64,000 nucleotides of DNA. It comes from Pachyseris speciosa (taxonomy: Eukaryota > Cnidaria > Anthozoa > Scleractinia > Pachyseridae). Shown piece after piece: positions 10,724-19,647 of this stretch. Position 1 is the stretch's first letter. The number at the start of each line of letters is the position of its first letter. The translations under genes and the position numbers were made by a program. The stretch covers positions 285,001-349,000 of the forward strand of contig JAEMWC010000273.1 in NCBI GenBank assembly GCA_016490735.1, given 5' to 3'. The notes beneath the pieces are model-generated. The model was not told where the DNA came from. It saw only the letters and a program-made list of their open reading frames with translations, and made no database searches.

Positions 10724-11477
10724 TCAGGCCTGATGAAACGCGCCATTGATATAAAGCTTGCCATGATGAAATCTAGGTCTTTTCCCAGCTTCAAATGCAT
10801 CTTTCATCACCAATCTCAATTGTTTCTTCTTTTGCCGGTCTTCCCATATCAGGTCATTAGAAACATGCACACCATCACGTAATTCCCTCTTCTTTTTGAT
10901 AACTCTAAACCACTCTGGATGGTACAAAAACTTAGCCAAAATCGGTCTGGGAGTGCCATCATCCTTGAAGGGCCCGATCCTGAGGGCATTTTCAATGTTT
11001 GGTTGCAATTGGAGATCATTCTCCAGGATATTACGGAGCTTTGCAGTACAATCTTCGCCTGTTGATTCAGGGATATTGTAGAATCTCAGATTATAATCCC
11101 TAGAATATCTCTCCAGGGACAATAGTTGCTCGTAGCTGTCATCGATCTCTTTTGCATACTTGGTGATATTGTTCTCAATTCAGTCAATTCTTGTGTTAAC
11201 TAGCTTCATGTAGTTCTCCTGTTAATCCCTCCAGCTTTGTATCCAAAGATTCTTTCAATTTGGAAATTGAGCTCTTGTTCTTCTTGCTTTGACTCTGAAG
11301 AGATTCAATGTCTCTTTGAATCTGGACTTAAGTACCTTTCATTTCTTTCAAGTCGTCACTTATCGAACTTAACTGATGGCATACAAAAGTCTCAAAATCT
11401 TCTTCCATCGTTTCCTTTGCTTTCCCTCTTTTTGCAGTCGTTGTTTGTTCCTTTTTCGTTAAGTTGAGTAAACTTTA
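10724..11477 (-). pseudogene. LINE ORF1 remnant (L1 ORF1p-like)
   Basis: The intact C-terminal 132 codons (11122-10724) contain YSRDYNLRFYNIPES, LQPNIENALRIGPF and a basic end closing with GKLYINGAFHQA, the order seen in L1 ORF1p-type RNA-binding proteins. Upstream on the same strand a coiled coil can be read (TMEEDFETFVCHQLSSISDD, then SLQSQSKKNKSSISKLKESL) but an in-frame stop and a shift break it. It is the first ORF of the decayed LINE beside it. Confidence 0.65.
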
Positions 11478-12056
11478 CGTCAAGAAAAACAGAAATTATC
11501 TCAAGTAGGCAGAGCTAGCGAAAATGCGGCCATCATGCTCGCTGCCCGCTGACCCTTGTTAGGATGTTGTGATGTTAATCTTTAGGTTCACAAACTACTT
11601 TTGCACTAAAGAATCAGGTTTTCTGAATAGCTTTGCTGGAGTTAGCCAGATTTTCCAAGGCATACATTGACAGAAATTTGCCTAGTTCCTGTTCGGCCCT
11701 TGCGACCAGTTCATTTCGGTGACATAGCCGAGGTCAACAGCCGGGTAAAGCCGAGACAAAAACAGAATGCGCATGCTCTATTTTATATATCAGAATGGTG
11801 GTTAAGAATGGCGGACTTTCCGGGTGTTTACAAAATGTTTGACCAGAAACAGTGGCAAATTATGGTTTCAAAACCCTTGCGATGTAGAGCGGCTGTTACC
11901 GTCCATGTACGTTCCTGCAAATTCAACCACTTGCGAATGATTTTAGCTCTTGCTATTGAGCTAATAAATTCCTATGGAGCATGTGGTGGAATTTGTTGTG
12001 CTTGGCAAAACCTTCAGCGATGGAAACTGTACATGCTGTTTCAAAGTAGCCTCATT

Positions 12057-12827
12057 CAGGGTTCGAAACTAACAGGTGTCCTGTTGCCCGGGGCATGTAA
12101 AATTTGGCTTGGGCAACTAAAATCTTTAGGCCAGTGGCCCCAGTGGGTAACTGGCTGCCTGTATGCAGGGCAACTGCTGGGACTGTTGGACGTGGAAGCA
12201 AAAATAAAAATGTCCAGTGAATCAGTTTTGTCACTGAGAAAGAATAAATAAAAGAGAAAACCAAGAAAAATTGCCTTTTGAATGTTGTTAAACACCTTGA
12301 AAGTCGCTGCTTCTTGATGCTTGTCAGGGAGAAAATCATGTATGCGTCACGTGGTGTCAGCGGTACACTACATGAGAGGATGTGCAGAAAGATCTTGAAT
12401 TCACATGTGTTCAATCACTCGATTTTTTAGTTCTAAGTCAGGCAAACAATCACAAGACAATCACAGGCAAACAATCCAATGATTTCCAGCCGCCTGCCAA
12501 AAAAGTTTGCAGCAACTCGACAGAAAGATTCCCTAACATCCTTATGCTAGTGGAGATAATGCTTGTGTTACCATTGGCCACAGCATGTTGTGAGCGTGGC
12601 TTCAGCACCTTGAAACGTATCAAATCAGATTGGAGATCATGCCTGGGAACAGATTGACGGCCTAGATTTGGAATCGTACAATAATTACCGTAAGCAATTT
12701 TTATTTTAAATCTCACTGGACAACTACTTTTTAAAACAGGGCAAGTACATTTTTGGGGGGGCAACTAAAACTTGAATAGCAGTTGCTCAATGGGGCAAAT
12801 TACCTCAAAAGTTAGTTTCGAACCCTG
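12057..12827. mobile_element. hAT-type DNA transposon remnant (771 bp) with perfect 17-bp TIRs
   Basis: CAGGGTTCGAAACTAAC at 12057-12073 is repeated in perfect inversion at 12811-12827, a terminal sequence typical of hAT elements. The flanks share the direct repeat TCATT (12052-12056 and 12828-12832), shorter than the usual 8 bp. The interior has a piece of the transposase C-terminus and GGGGCAA-type subterminal repeats. Confidence 0.8.
12469..12655 (+). pseudogene. hAT transposase dimerisation-domain fragment
   Basis: The plus-strand frame reads FPNILMLVEIMLVLPLATAC then CERGFSTLKRIKSDWRS. This is the characteristic hAT C-terminal dimerisation motif (LP..TA..ERGFS..KRIK...R), also found in host genes derived from hAT transposases. 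No catalytic core is present. It sits inside the TIR pair at 12057-12827 and is a truncated internal remnant. Confidence 0.7.
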
Positions 12828-13079
12828 TCATTGATGCTATTTGGGATTGAACAACGTCACTTGGAACCCTAGAGACCGAACTACTGCTGAACTCGTCAAA
12901 TGGTACAGTAGTTTTTTTTTTTGCATGGCTGAATTGAAGAAGAAGTCATCACTAGCTGTAGGATGGAAGCTGAAATGAGATTCGAATGGCAAAGCTGTCT
13001 GAATTTCAATTTCTTTTATGTTTCCAGCCTGAAGGATACTTTTTCTGCAAGTGATGGACTTTCATTTCTGTGATGGCTA

Positions 13080-13480
13080 CTTCGTATAGTTCATCCCAAT
13101 TAAATCGGGATGCAAATGTGTCATTTAAGTTCAGTCAATTAAAGACACTTGTGAACTGCTGTTTGATAATTAATTTAATTTATGTCTTCGTAATTGTGTA
13201 ATGCAAGTGAAATGTTGCATAAAATTTTTTTTTCTTTTCTTTTTCATATTTCATGCTGTCCCCGCAATTCGTATGATGTATCCTATATTGTCAGGAAGCC
13301 TATAGTTCATAAGCCCCGGCTTCTATATAGGCTTTCTTGTCATTACCACCTTAAACATTTGTAGTCTATTGTCTTAAGTTTAAGTTATTATAAATTTCTT
13401 GTGTTTTGTATTTTTAAATTTTGTATTTTTATGTGGTTAATGGCAAATAAATGGAAATGGAAATGGAAATGGAAATGCTC
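13080..13480 (+). repeat. Probable LINE 3' end with (GGAAAT)n tail
   Basis: An AT-rich 3'-UTR-like sequence ends in AATAAATGGAAATGGAAATGG and further GGAAAT units (13447-13478). Short tandem tails like this are typical of CR1/L2-type LINE ends. No coding sequence is attached. Confidence 0.45.
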
Positions 13481-14285
13481 GAGCAAGCTTTTAGAAGGGA
13501 ATAGACTTAAGATTTTCCACAGTAAGGGTGTTTCAGCAGAAAATTTTGCTTCAAGATAAACTGAGACATTTGACTCACTTTTTGGATTTTTGTCTATACC
13601 TCCCCTGCATTTTCACCCAGACCACGTGACCCAAACGGATTGACTGAGAAGAAGCAGAAAGAGGCCTAGGAACTAGGCAAGTTAGAATTTATTCAATTTT
13701 GCATCAAGGTGAAGATAATTAATTTTATTTGACTGACATTTACTGGTAAATCACAATCAGCTGTAATCATTTTTTTTACATTAAAACCAAGTCTTCCTCT
13801 CAGATCAAACATGGTTCTGTGGTAACTCATAAATTAGAGTAATAATGTTGTGACCAAGAGTCACAGTTGAAGGTTACTGTAGATGCCAAGCAACACACAT
13901 ATGTACCAGTGAATCTACCACTGAATATGTCACAGGTTTTCATTTTCACCTCTTTTCATATCATACAACTCTCTTGCATCTAATACTTTAGCATAAGCTG
14001 ACACCTCACCAGTTATTTTACTTTGGTTGTTACCGGTAAGTAAAATGGCATTAAGTTCAACACCAAGATTGCCATTGTGACAAAATGATTTTAAAGTACT
14101 GTTGGTAAACAACACACAAAAAAAACAACATTTTCTTGTTGAAATAGCAGAGGGAAAAGCAAAAAGAAGGAAAGAAATTATGGCACAAGGCTTAAATGTG
14201 ACTCAACATTTTGTTTCTGCCATAAATGAAGTTCTTTAATCTCCTTAATAATTTTGCCCCTTAGCAGGAAAACTCTGATATACTA
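13481..14285. other. Intergenic stretch without recognised features
   Basis: About 800 bp, AT-rich, with only short ORFs that carry no motif. Nothing named. Confidence 0.35.
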
Positions 14286-14692
14286 CAGTACAACCTTGAT
14301 TATCCGGACTCGTTGGGACTGAGCTGAACAGTCCAGATAATCGAGAGTCCGGATAATCGAAAATATAAATATTAAAGAGCCAAAACTAAAACTGAATAAC
14401 TGAACAAGTGGAGCATGAAATTTCACTTAGGAACAAAGAATGCCTGAGCAAATAAGAGCTCAGTGAAATGCACTGCTGTAGTTCGGCGCACGTGAGCTCA
14501 AAACGCGTACAGATTTGTGTTTTGAAAGGAAACAAATTCAGTTTGAGCCGGAGTTTCATTACTTAATTTCAAGGGAAAAAGTTTTGCTGCGGATCTTAAA
14601 TATGGCTAATTAATATTCATGAAAAAATGGGACCAGCTAAGCAAGTCCGGATAATCGAAAAATCCGGATAATCGAGGTTCGACTGTACTACC
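14286..14692. mobile_element. pogo/Tigger-like MITE, copy 1
   Basis: The terminal inverted repeats read TACAGTACAACCTTGATTAT on the left and, inverted, TACAGTCGAACCTCGATTAT on the right; both continue into CCGGA. Internal TCCGGATAATCGA repeats follow. The TIR style and TA ends fit the pogo/Tigger group. It is about 400 bp and non-coding. A second copy lies at 16241-16625, so the two bracket TMEM70. Confidence 0.75.
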
Positions 14693-15215
14693 TCAAGCTA
14701 ATACTGATCACTTGCCAATACCTAATACCAAGTTAATGTTAGCAACGTCTGGCAAATTTACCAGGCTAGAGCAAAATCTGAGCAATGATTCCACGCAATC
14801 ATAATAAGAATAGAACAGCCATAGAAATCTCAAATGAAAAGATCAAAAGGTCGTATAACAAGAAGAATAAGCATAAATACAAACAAATCTGAAGTGAGCC
14901 CTGGTGCCGATCGCCAAAATCAATCAAATTACATGCATCTCATGTGGATAAATTTAATTTTGAAACAGTTGTGGTTCACGATTATCAGGGTCATAGCGAC
15001 CCCACAACTTACCAAACAGAACCCACAGACGGATTGGTCGCGCAACTGATCCCTTGTTAACGCCAAGCCATATTGAGCTTTCGTCCCAGTTAACAAAATA
15101 ATACAGGACAGGAATCCAGCTGAAGCAACCGAGGATCAACTAGCTTCTTTCCACAGTAAATTTTCAAGTATGGCGGACGAAGTAACTAAATACTCTTGTT
15201 TCATTGGCCCAAATA
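14693..15215. other. 5' flank of the TMEM70-like gene
   Basis: This should contain the TMEM70 promoter and 5' UTR. No TATA box is evident and I cannot place a start site. Confidence 0.35.
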
Positions 15216-15980
15216 ATGCCACGTGACAGTTTTGCACTTTTGTCAGCGGCTTCTGACAGCACGTGCCGAGAAGGATCTTTTGGCGAAAAAATGCTGATGA
15301 TCTTAACAAGGAATCGACTTATTTGCCAAGCTTTTCATCAGAGATCTCCGCACATAATCCAAGAAATAAGATATTTCAGTGCAACGAAATTGTCACAAGA
15401 TGTTTTACTCAAAAATGCAGCTCTTTGGAGGGTATCAAATTCACAACACCGGTGCATGTTTCACAACGAATCCGACAACACAAGGTCTCACTCAGGGCAG
15501 TGGAAGACTGTTTATGAGGGGCCTATTGCTAAATCAGTGAAATTTGTCAAGATTCTGTCTTTGACAACGGCAGCAACAATGTTTGTAGTTGCTCCTTTAA
15601 CGATTTTCTTTGGCAAGCAAGCTGCTTCTATGCCCTTGAAAGTGTGTCTGGTGATATTTCTCTGTTCGGTTGGATGCGCATCTACCGGTTTGCTTCATTG
15701 GGTTAGCAAGCCATATGTTCGCAGAATGGAATTCAATCCACAAGTAAAACGCTTTGCCGTGGAGACGTTGTCTTTATTCGCTTCAGCAAAGAGAGCAGAG
15801 TTTTCAGTTGATGACGTAACTGTTTACCGTGACGATCGAGCTTTCTCCACTTTTGAAGCTCATGGAGTGAAGTATTTCATTCACACTGAACTGGTGGAAG
15901 CTCAACAGATCTTAAATTTCATTGAACAGTGGAAGGCTGGGGATGAAATATCAGCACAGTCCGAGTTTAACAAACCATAA
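15216..15980 (+). CDS. TMEM70: TMEM70-like mitochondrial assembly factor
   Basis: An intronless ORF of 254 codons from ATG 15216. A second in-frame Met at 15291 begins a more typical mitochondrial presequence (MLMILTRNRLICQAF, basic and lacking acidic residues), so either start is possible. The mature part carries a W-x3-YEG motif (residues ~96-102). Two membrane segments follow, ILSLTTAATMFVVAPLTIFF (~113-132) and VCLVIFLCSVGCASTGLLHW (~143-162), and then a soluble C-terminal domain. This hairpin followed by HWVSKPYVRRM matches the DUF1301/TMEM70 layout. In vertebrates TMEM70 sits in the inner membrane and helps assemble ATP-synthase c-subunits and complex I. It is flanked by two copies of the same MITE. 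Call based on family pattern, not a search. Confidence 0.78.
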   Translation: MPRDSFALLSAASDSTCREGSFGEKMLMILTRNRLICQAFHQRSPHIIQEIRYFSATKLSQDVLLKNAALWRVSNSQHRCMFHNESDNTRSHSGQWKTVYEGPIAKSVKFVKILSLTTAATMFVVAPLTIFFGKQAASMPLKVCLVIFLCSVGCASTGLLHWVSKPYVRRMEFNPQVKRFAVETLSLFASAKRAEFSVDDVTVYRDDRAFSTFEAHGVKYFIHTELVEAQQILNFIEQWKAGDEISAQSEFNKP

Positions 15981-16240
15981 GCCTACCTGAGTCATACACT
16001 TTATATGCACAAAACTGCATATCTTTCAGTTACAATCTTTTTGCATTTTGGTGGTCAATGGATTATTCCTTGACTCAAAAGAACTGACGGTTCACTGGTT
16101 TGGCTGTCAAACTTGATCAAATACTGCACAATGACATATTCACTGGCACTGGTATGTCACCTTTTACAGTAAATTACACTTAGCTGGAAAATGTTGACAC
16201 ATGATGACATGACCTAATGGAATTATGGGAAGTTGTATAC

Positions 16241-16625
16241 AGTCGAACCCTGAATATCCGGACTCGTGGGGACTGAGCTAAACAGTCCATATAATAAAAA
16301 ATATGAATATTAATAAGCCAAAACTAAATATGAATGTGGAGTGTGAAATTTCACTTAGCAACAAAGAACACCTGTAGTGAGCAAATCAGAGCTCAGTGAA
16401 ATGCATTGCAGTAGTACAGTGTGCGTGAGCTCAAAACACATACAGATTTGTGTTTTGAAGCAAAACAAATTCAGTTTGAACTGGAGTTTCATTACTTAAT
16501 TTGGAGGGAAACGGTTTTGCTGCGGATCTTAAATATGGCTAATTAATATTCATGAAAAACTGGGACCAGCTAACCAAGTCTGGATAATCGAGAAATCCAG
16601 ATAATCGAGGTTCAACTGTACTTCA
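16241..16625. mobile_element. pogo/Tigger-like MITE, copy 2
   Basis: Same family as 14286-14692: it begins TACAGTCGAACCCTGAATAT and ends in GATAATCGAGGTTCAACTGT. The interior aligns along its length with copy 1, including the block GGATCTTAAATATGGCTAAT. Confidence 0.75.
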
Positions 16626-16844
16626 TTTTGTGTTCAGGCATGAAAGTTTAACTGCCGCATTTTTATTCATGACTTCAAAACCAGATGGAAAGAATTTGCA
16701 AAATGTGTTGGTCTTTCATCAGGATTGCTTGGCAGGTGAAAAAGAAAGATATGGGTTGATTTTTCAACAGTGAAACCATACATTATTTGCAGGATGCCCG
16801 TCTTATGGCACACAAATGAAGATGAGTTTGCTTGGTTTATTATG

Positions 16845-17460
16845 AACCAACAAAATCACCAGCTCCCAGTTGGCTTGTTAGCTCAGTTGTACGTTGATAG
16901 AGCACTGCACTGGTATCACAGAGGTCGTGGATTCAAATCCTGTACAAGCCTGAAGTTTTTTCAGGCTTTATTTCCACTGCTGCTTAAAGGAGCTATGTAA
17001 TGGTCATTTTTATGTTTTGCAGGTCAAATTAGGTACCCTCCAGTACCATGAACCAAAATTCCCCAGAACATTAAAACAAAGAAATCAAGCTATTAGGGAG
17101 CTTACGCAACAACGCAACAACGGCAATGAAAACATCATTTCAAAATGAAACTTCCCATTTTGTAACTCTTTCATGATTATTCCAATCCAATTTAATCCTT
17201 GCCATCCTAAGCCAAAGATGCTTATTTACAGTTTTGCTAAATTGGAAAAAATAATTTTCAACAAAACTAAACCATTATTTTTGGGTTTTCTTTTCCTTCG
17301 ATCTTCTTGAGCTTTGCAAAGTAATATTGAAAACTTGTGACATAGCCCCTTTAAGTAGTGTTCATACTACTGTACCTGTGATGATCACTCCCATCTTCAT
17401 TCTTTAACCACAGTTCAAATACGTGTATATGATATTCATATATTCATAACAAGAGGCTAC
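16845..17460 (+). repeat. tRNA-derived SINE, copy A, interrupted by a TTAA MITE
   Basis: The tRNA-like head starts at 16872 (GGCTTGTTAGCTCAGTTG) with a short insertion in its D-arm. The body continues with CAGGCTTTATTTCCACTGCT. The SINE resumes at about 17355 after the MITE with GTAGTGTTCATACT and a 3' part in common with other copies (GATGATCACTCC, CTTTAACCACAGTTCAAATA). Confidence 0.7.
16984..17354. mobile_element. TTAA-flanked MITE inserted in SINE copy A
   Basis: TTAA at both ends with inverted termini AAAGGAGCTATGT and ACATAGCCCCTTT. It is about 370 bp and non-coding. The SINE halves on either side rejoin at the TTAA, which demonstrates the insertion. Confidence 0.75.
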
Positions 17461-17860
17461 AATTAGCCTAAACCCGGGCTTGCAAAAAACAGTATTGTAT
17501 CCCTAACTTAGTGCTAAACAAAAGAATAGAGGGAAGTCTGTCTTTCTTACATCGGACGCATTGTGTTTAGCTTGTGTTGGAGTCTATTTCTTTAGACCCC
17601 TATCAACATATATTCCTCTAAAATACAGCTCAACCATTGAGCACAATAATTATAACACTTGTAAAAAATATTTCTAAAAGAACAAGAAAAAGAGAAACAG
17701 AAAAAATAAAGCCCGTGATATATACCACTAAAAGACATCGAACCCGGGTTAGCTGCGTCACAGGCAGGAAAATGACCTTTAGGCTACAGAGGTTTATCAT
17801 TATGCAAGATGATAAAAATAGTGTATTGATTCCAAAAAAAAAAAAAAAAAACTAAGCACA
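17450..17860 (+). repeat. Dispersed repeat with tRNA-like minus-strand head, copy 1
   Basis: It starts at GGCTACAATTAGCCTAAACC and aligns with 27975-28300. An inverted partial copy is at 38155-38260. At 17735-17790 the minus strand holds a B-box-like GGGTTCGATGTC after CCTGCCTGTGACGCAGC, that is, a degraded tRNA-like head. An A18 run follows at 17836-17853. Confidence 0.6.
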
Positions 17861-18228
17861 CTTGTTTTCGCTTCGATGGATAATTGTTTGAGAAAGGAAA
17901 CGCTTATCGAACGATGTTGGATTTTTTTGCATAAATGTGAATGGCGTCTCGGTGAAATGTGAGTAGAAAATTAATTAGCAGAGTGAAACTGTTTACAAAT
18001 ACGTCAATCCAGGGTCATTTGAAACACAAGAAAGGAACGTTTCTGGAAAGTTTCAAGGGATGCTAGTACATTTGTAAAATATAATCGCTTATCATTCAAA
18101 AATTAAAGTCCAGAAATTGAGATATTGTGGCAAAATAGTAAATAAACTACCTGTCAAAGTCTCAGGGGTGTGTGATATCCCGTACTTGAGTTATTCAACG
18201 AAATGTACATCTCAATGGAGCGGATACG

Positions 18229-18770
18229 GGAACACGGCAGTCCATCTGGAGTTAAATTTTGGTCATGTTAAAAGCTTTCTTCTCGCTGTTGAACTTGCAA
18301 ACATTCGTATAGACACTTGTCTTAACATAATTATTAGTTGTTCAGACTTCAAAGACACAAGGTGAATCGACGTTTTCCGATACGTGACAACAGGCATCAT
18401 TCTTGCTGTTGATATGAGATTTACACTCGAATCACTTGGCCGTGAAAGGTCAAACTCCCTTTGTCTGTAGTCTCTACTTTTTGGCGCTCCCCTCGCGTCG
18501 CGTCTCCTCGCAACTTCACGCGCGCACGTGCCCCCACAATCCGTCGCCAAAATTAGAGACTACTCGCTGTCTACTGAAGCAGACACGGGGAAACATGGCA
18601 GTCTATCTGCCGTTAAGTTTACTCATGTTAAAAACTTTCTTCTCGCCGTTGAACTTCCAAACATTCGCATAGACACTTCTCTTAACATATTGTTTGTTCA
18701 GACTTCAAAAGCCACAAGATGAATCAACATTTTCCCATACGTGACAACACGCATCACTGTTGTTAAAAAT
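18229..18770 (+). repeat. Tandem duplication of a dispersed repeat segment
   Basis: Two copies, about 18229-18400 and 18585-18760, share CTTTCTTCTCGC, GTTGAACTT, CAAACATTCG and a segment ending in ACGTGACAACA at 70-85% identity by eye. Related copies are at 23750-23890 and 28980-29175. The spacer (18430-18550) is unusually CpG-rich. Confidence 0.6.
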
Positions 18771-18772
18771 AG

Positions 18773-18842
18773 TTAGCGCTTGCGCAGAAACGCCGGAAGT
18801 GCCATCTGTGGATGATACTCGACGATGAAAAAGAAGAACCGT
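18773..18842 (+). repeat. Dispersed repeat GCGCTTGCGCAGAAACGCCGG, copy 1 of 4
   Basis: A short unit (GCGCTTGCGCAGAAAC then CCGGAAGTG and an A-rich GAAGAAGAAC tract) that recurs at 23963-24030, 29373-29455 and 32648-32715, always in the same orientation and often just before SINE-like sequence. Confidence 0.6.
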
Positions 18843-18909
18843 CGGTAGTTTATGACCCGGGCGCCGCGCGAGACGCGCGCAGCCCGGGTAATCACTCATG
18901 GGTTTATTA

Positions 18910-19110
18910 CAAACCAACAAAATGACCAGCTCCCACTTGGCTTGTTAGCTCAGTTGATAGAGCACTGCACCGGTATCGCAGAGATGGTGGGTTTGACTCC
19001 TGTACAAGGCTGCATTTTTTCAGGCTTCATTTTCACTACTGCTTAAGTAATGTTCATAACTGCAATGATCAGTCTCATCTTCAGTCATGCTGGTGTTGCC
19101 ATAGCTTCAG
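18910..19110 (+). repeat. tRNA-derived SINE, copy B
   Basis: The tRNA-like part is 18939-19010 (GGCTTGTTAGCTCAGTTGAT, CACCGGTATCGCAG, degenerate TTTGACTCC B-box). It is followed by the family tail (TTTTTTCAGGCTTC, TTAAGTAATGTTCATAACTG). Confidence 0.75.
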
Positions 19111-19115
19111 ACTTT

Positions 19116-19647
19116 ATGTATCAGTCAATTCCCTTCCCCTCCCCCGGGCATACCCAAGGTATTTGATGCAACATGTGTCCTGCACAGTGGGGAATTTGAC
19201 TATTGGCTAAACACTGGTCAGCGGTCACCAGCCAAAAAGTTTCATGTGTCTTTGCAAGCAAATATTCATTCATTCATCACAGGAACCACTTCACACCCTT
19301 CACTTCAAGATTCAGTGTAGGTTTTCTGTTTACTAAATATACGGTTGCTATGCCTTTATTCAAAGTTTGGAGTGCAGACAAAAGAGATCGGAAAAGAGTT
19401 TTGGTGCACAATTTTTTGGATTTGGTTTGCAAAGGTAAGCGATTTTAGATTAAAAAATTTATTATGAGCGGGGATAGATTTATACTTGATTTGCCCTTTT
19501 TGAGGCCCTCCCTGATGGTGAGGCATTTGACCATCTAAACTGGAAACACAGTGGGGCATTTGATCACATTTTTTAAAAAAAGTCAAATTCCCAGGGGTTT
19601 GCCTGAGGGGGGGTGGGGGTGGGCGCTTTTGGAATTGACTGATACAT
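19116..19647. mobile_element. TIR element carrying a CIDE-N-like exon
   Basis: A perfect 17-bp inverted terminal repeat, ATGTATCAGTCAATTCC (19116-19132; inverse at 19631-19647), followed by C-rich/G-rich subterminal blocks. The interior includes an open exon with a good donor site, listed separately, so the element seems to have captured host sequence. Confidence 0.65.
19350..19434 (+). pseudogene. Captured first exon resembling a CIDE-N (CAD) domain
   Basis: ATG 19350 opens 28 codons, MPLFKVWSADKRDRKRVLVH followed by NFLDLVCK, then a consensus donor (AAAG|GTAAGC) at 19434. The pattern PFKV..xDxRxRKxVxVxxLxDLxxKG is that of the start of CIDE-N domains found in DNA-fragmentation factors and CIDE proteins. 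No downstream CIDE-N exon is found, and the exon sits inside a TIR element, so I treat it as captured or orphan. The match is short and could be fortuitous. Confidence 0.4.

Larger units (their letters stand above)
7681..11550 (-). mobile_element. Decayed minus-strand LINE (CR1/L2-type), split by an inverted-repeat element
   Basis: Fragments of a two-ORF non-LTR element run right to left: coiled coil and RNA-binding ORF1 (11477-10724), the N-terminal endonuclease (10602-10310), the rest of the endonuclease (9223-8470) and the first blocks of the reverse transcriptase (8300-7690). The RT stops after the ISPKQYGFRP block, so the catalytic YADD region and 3' end are missing. Several stops and frameshifts are present. 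The endonuclease is interrupted by the 1086 bp element at 9224-10309. Confidence 0.75.

Noticed and set aside
15204..15215. Upstream TTG start for TMEM70
   Set aside because: A eukaryotic nuclear gene should start at ATG; the first in-frame ATG is 15216 (or 15291).
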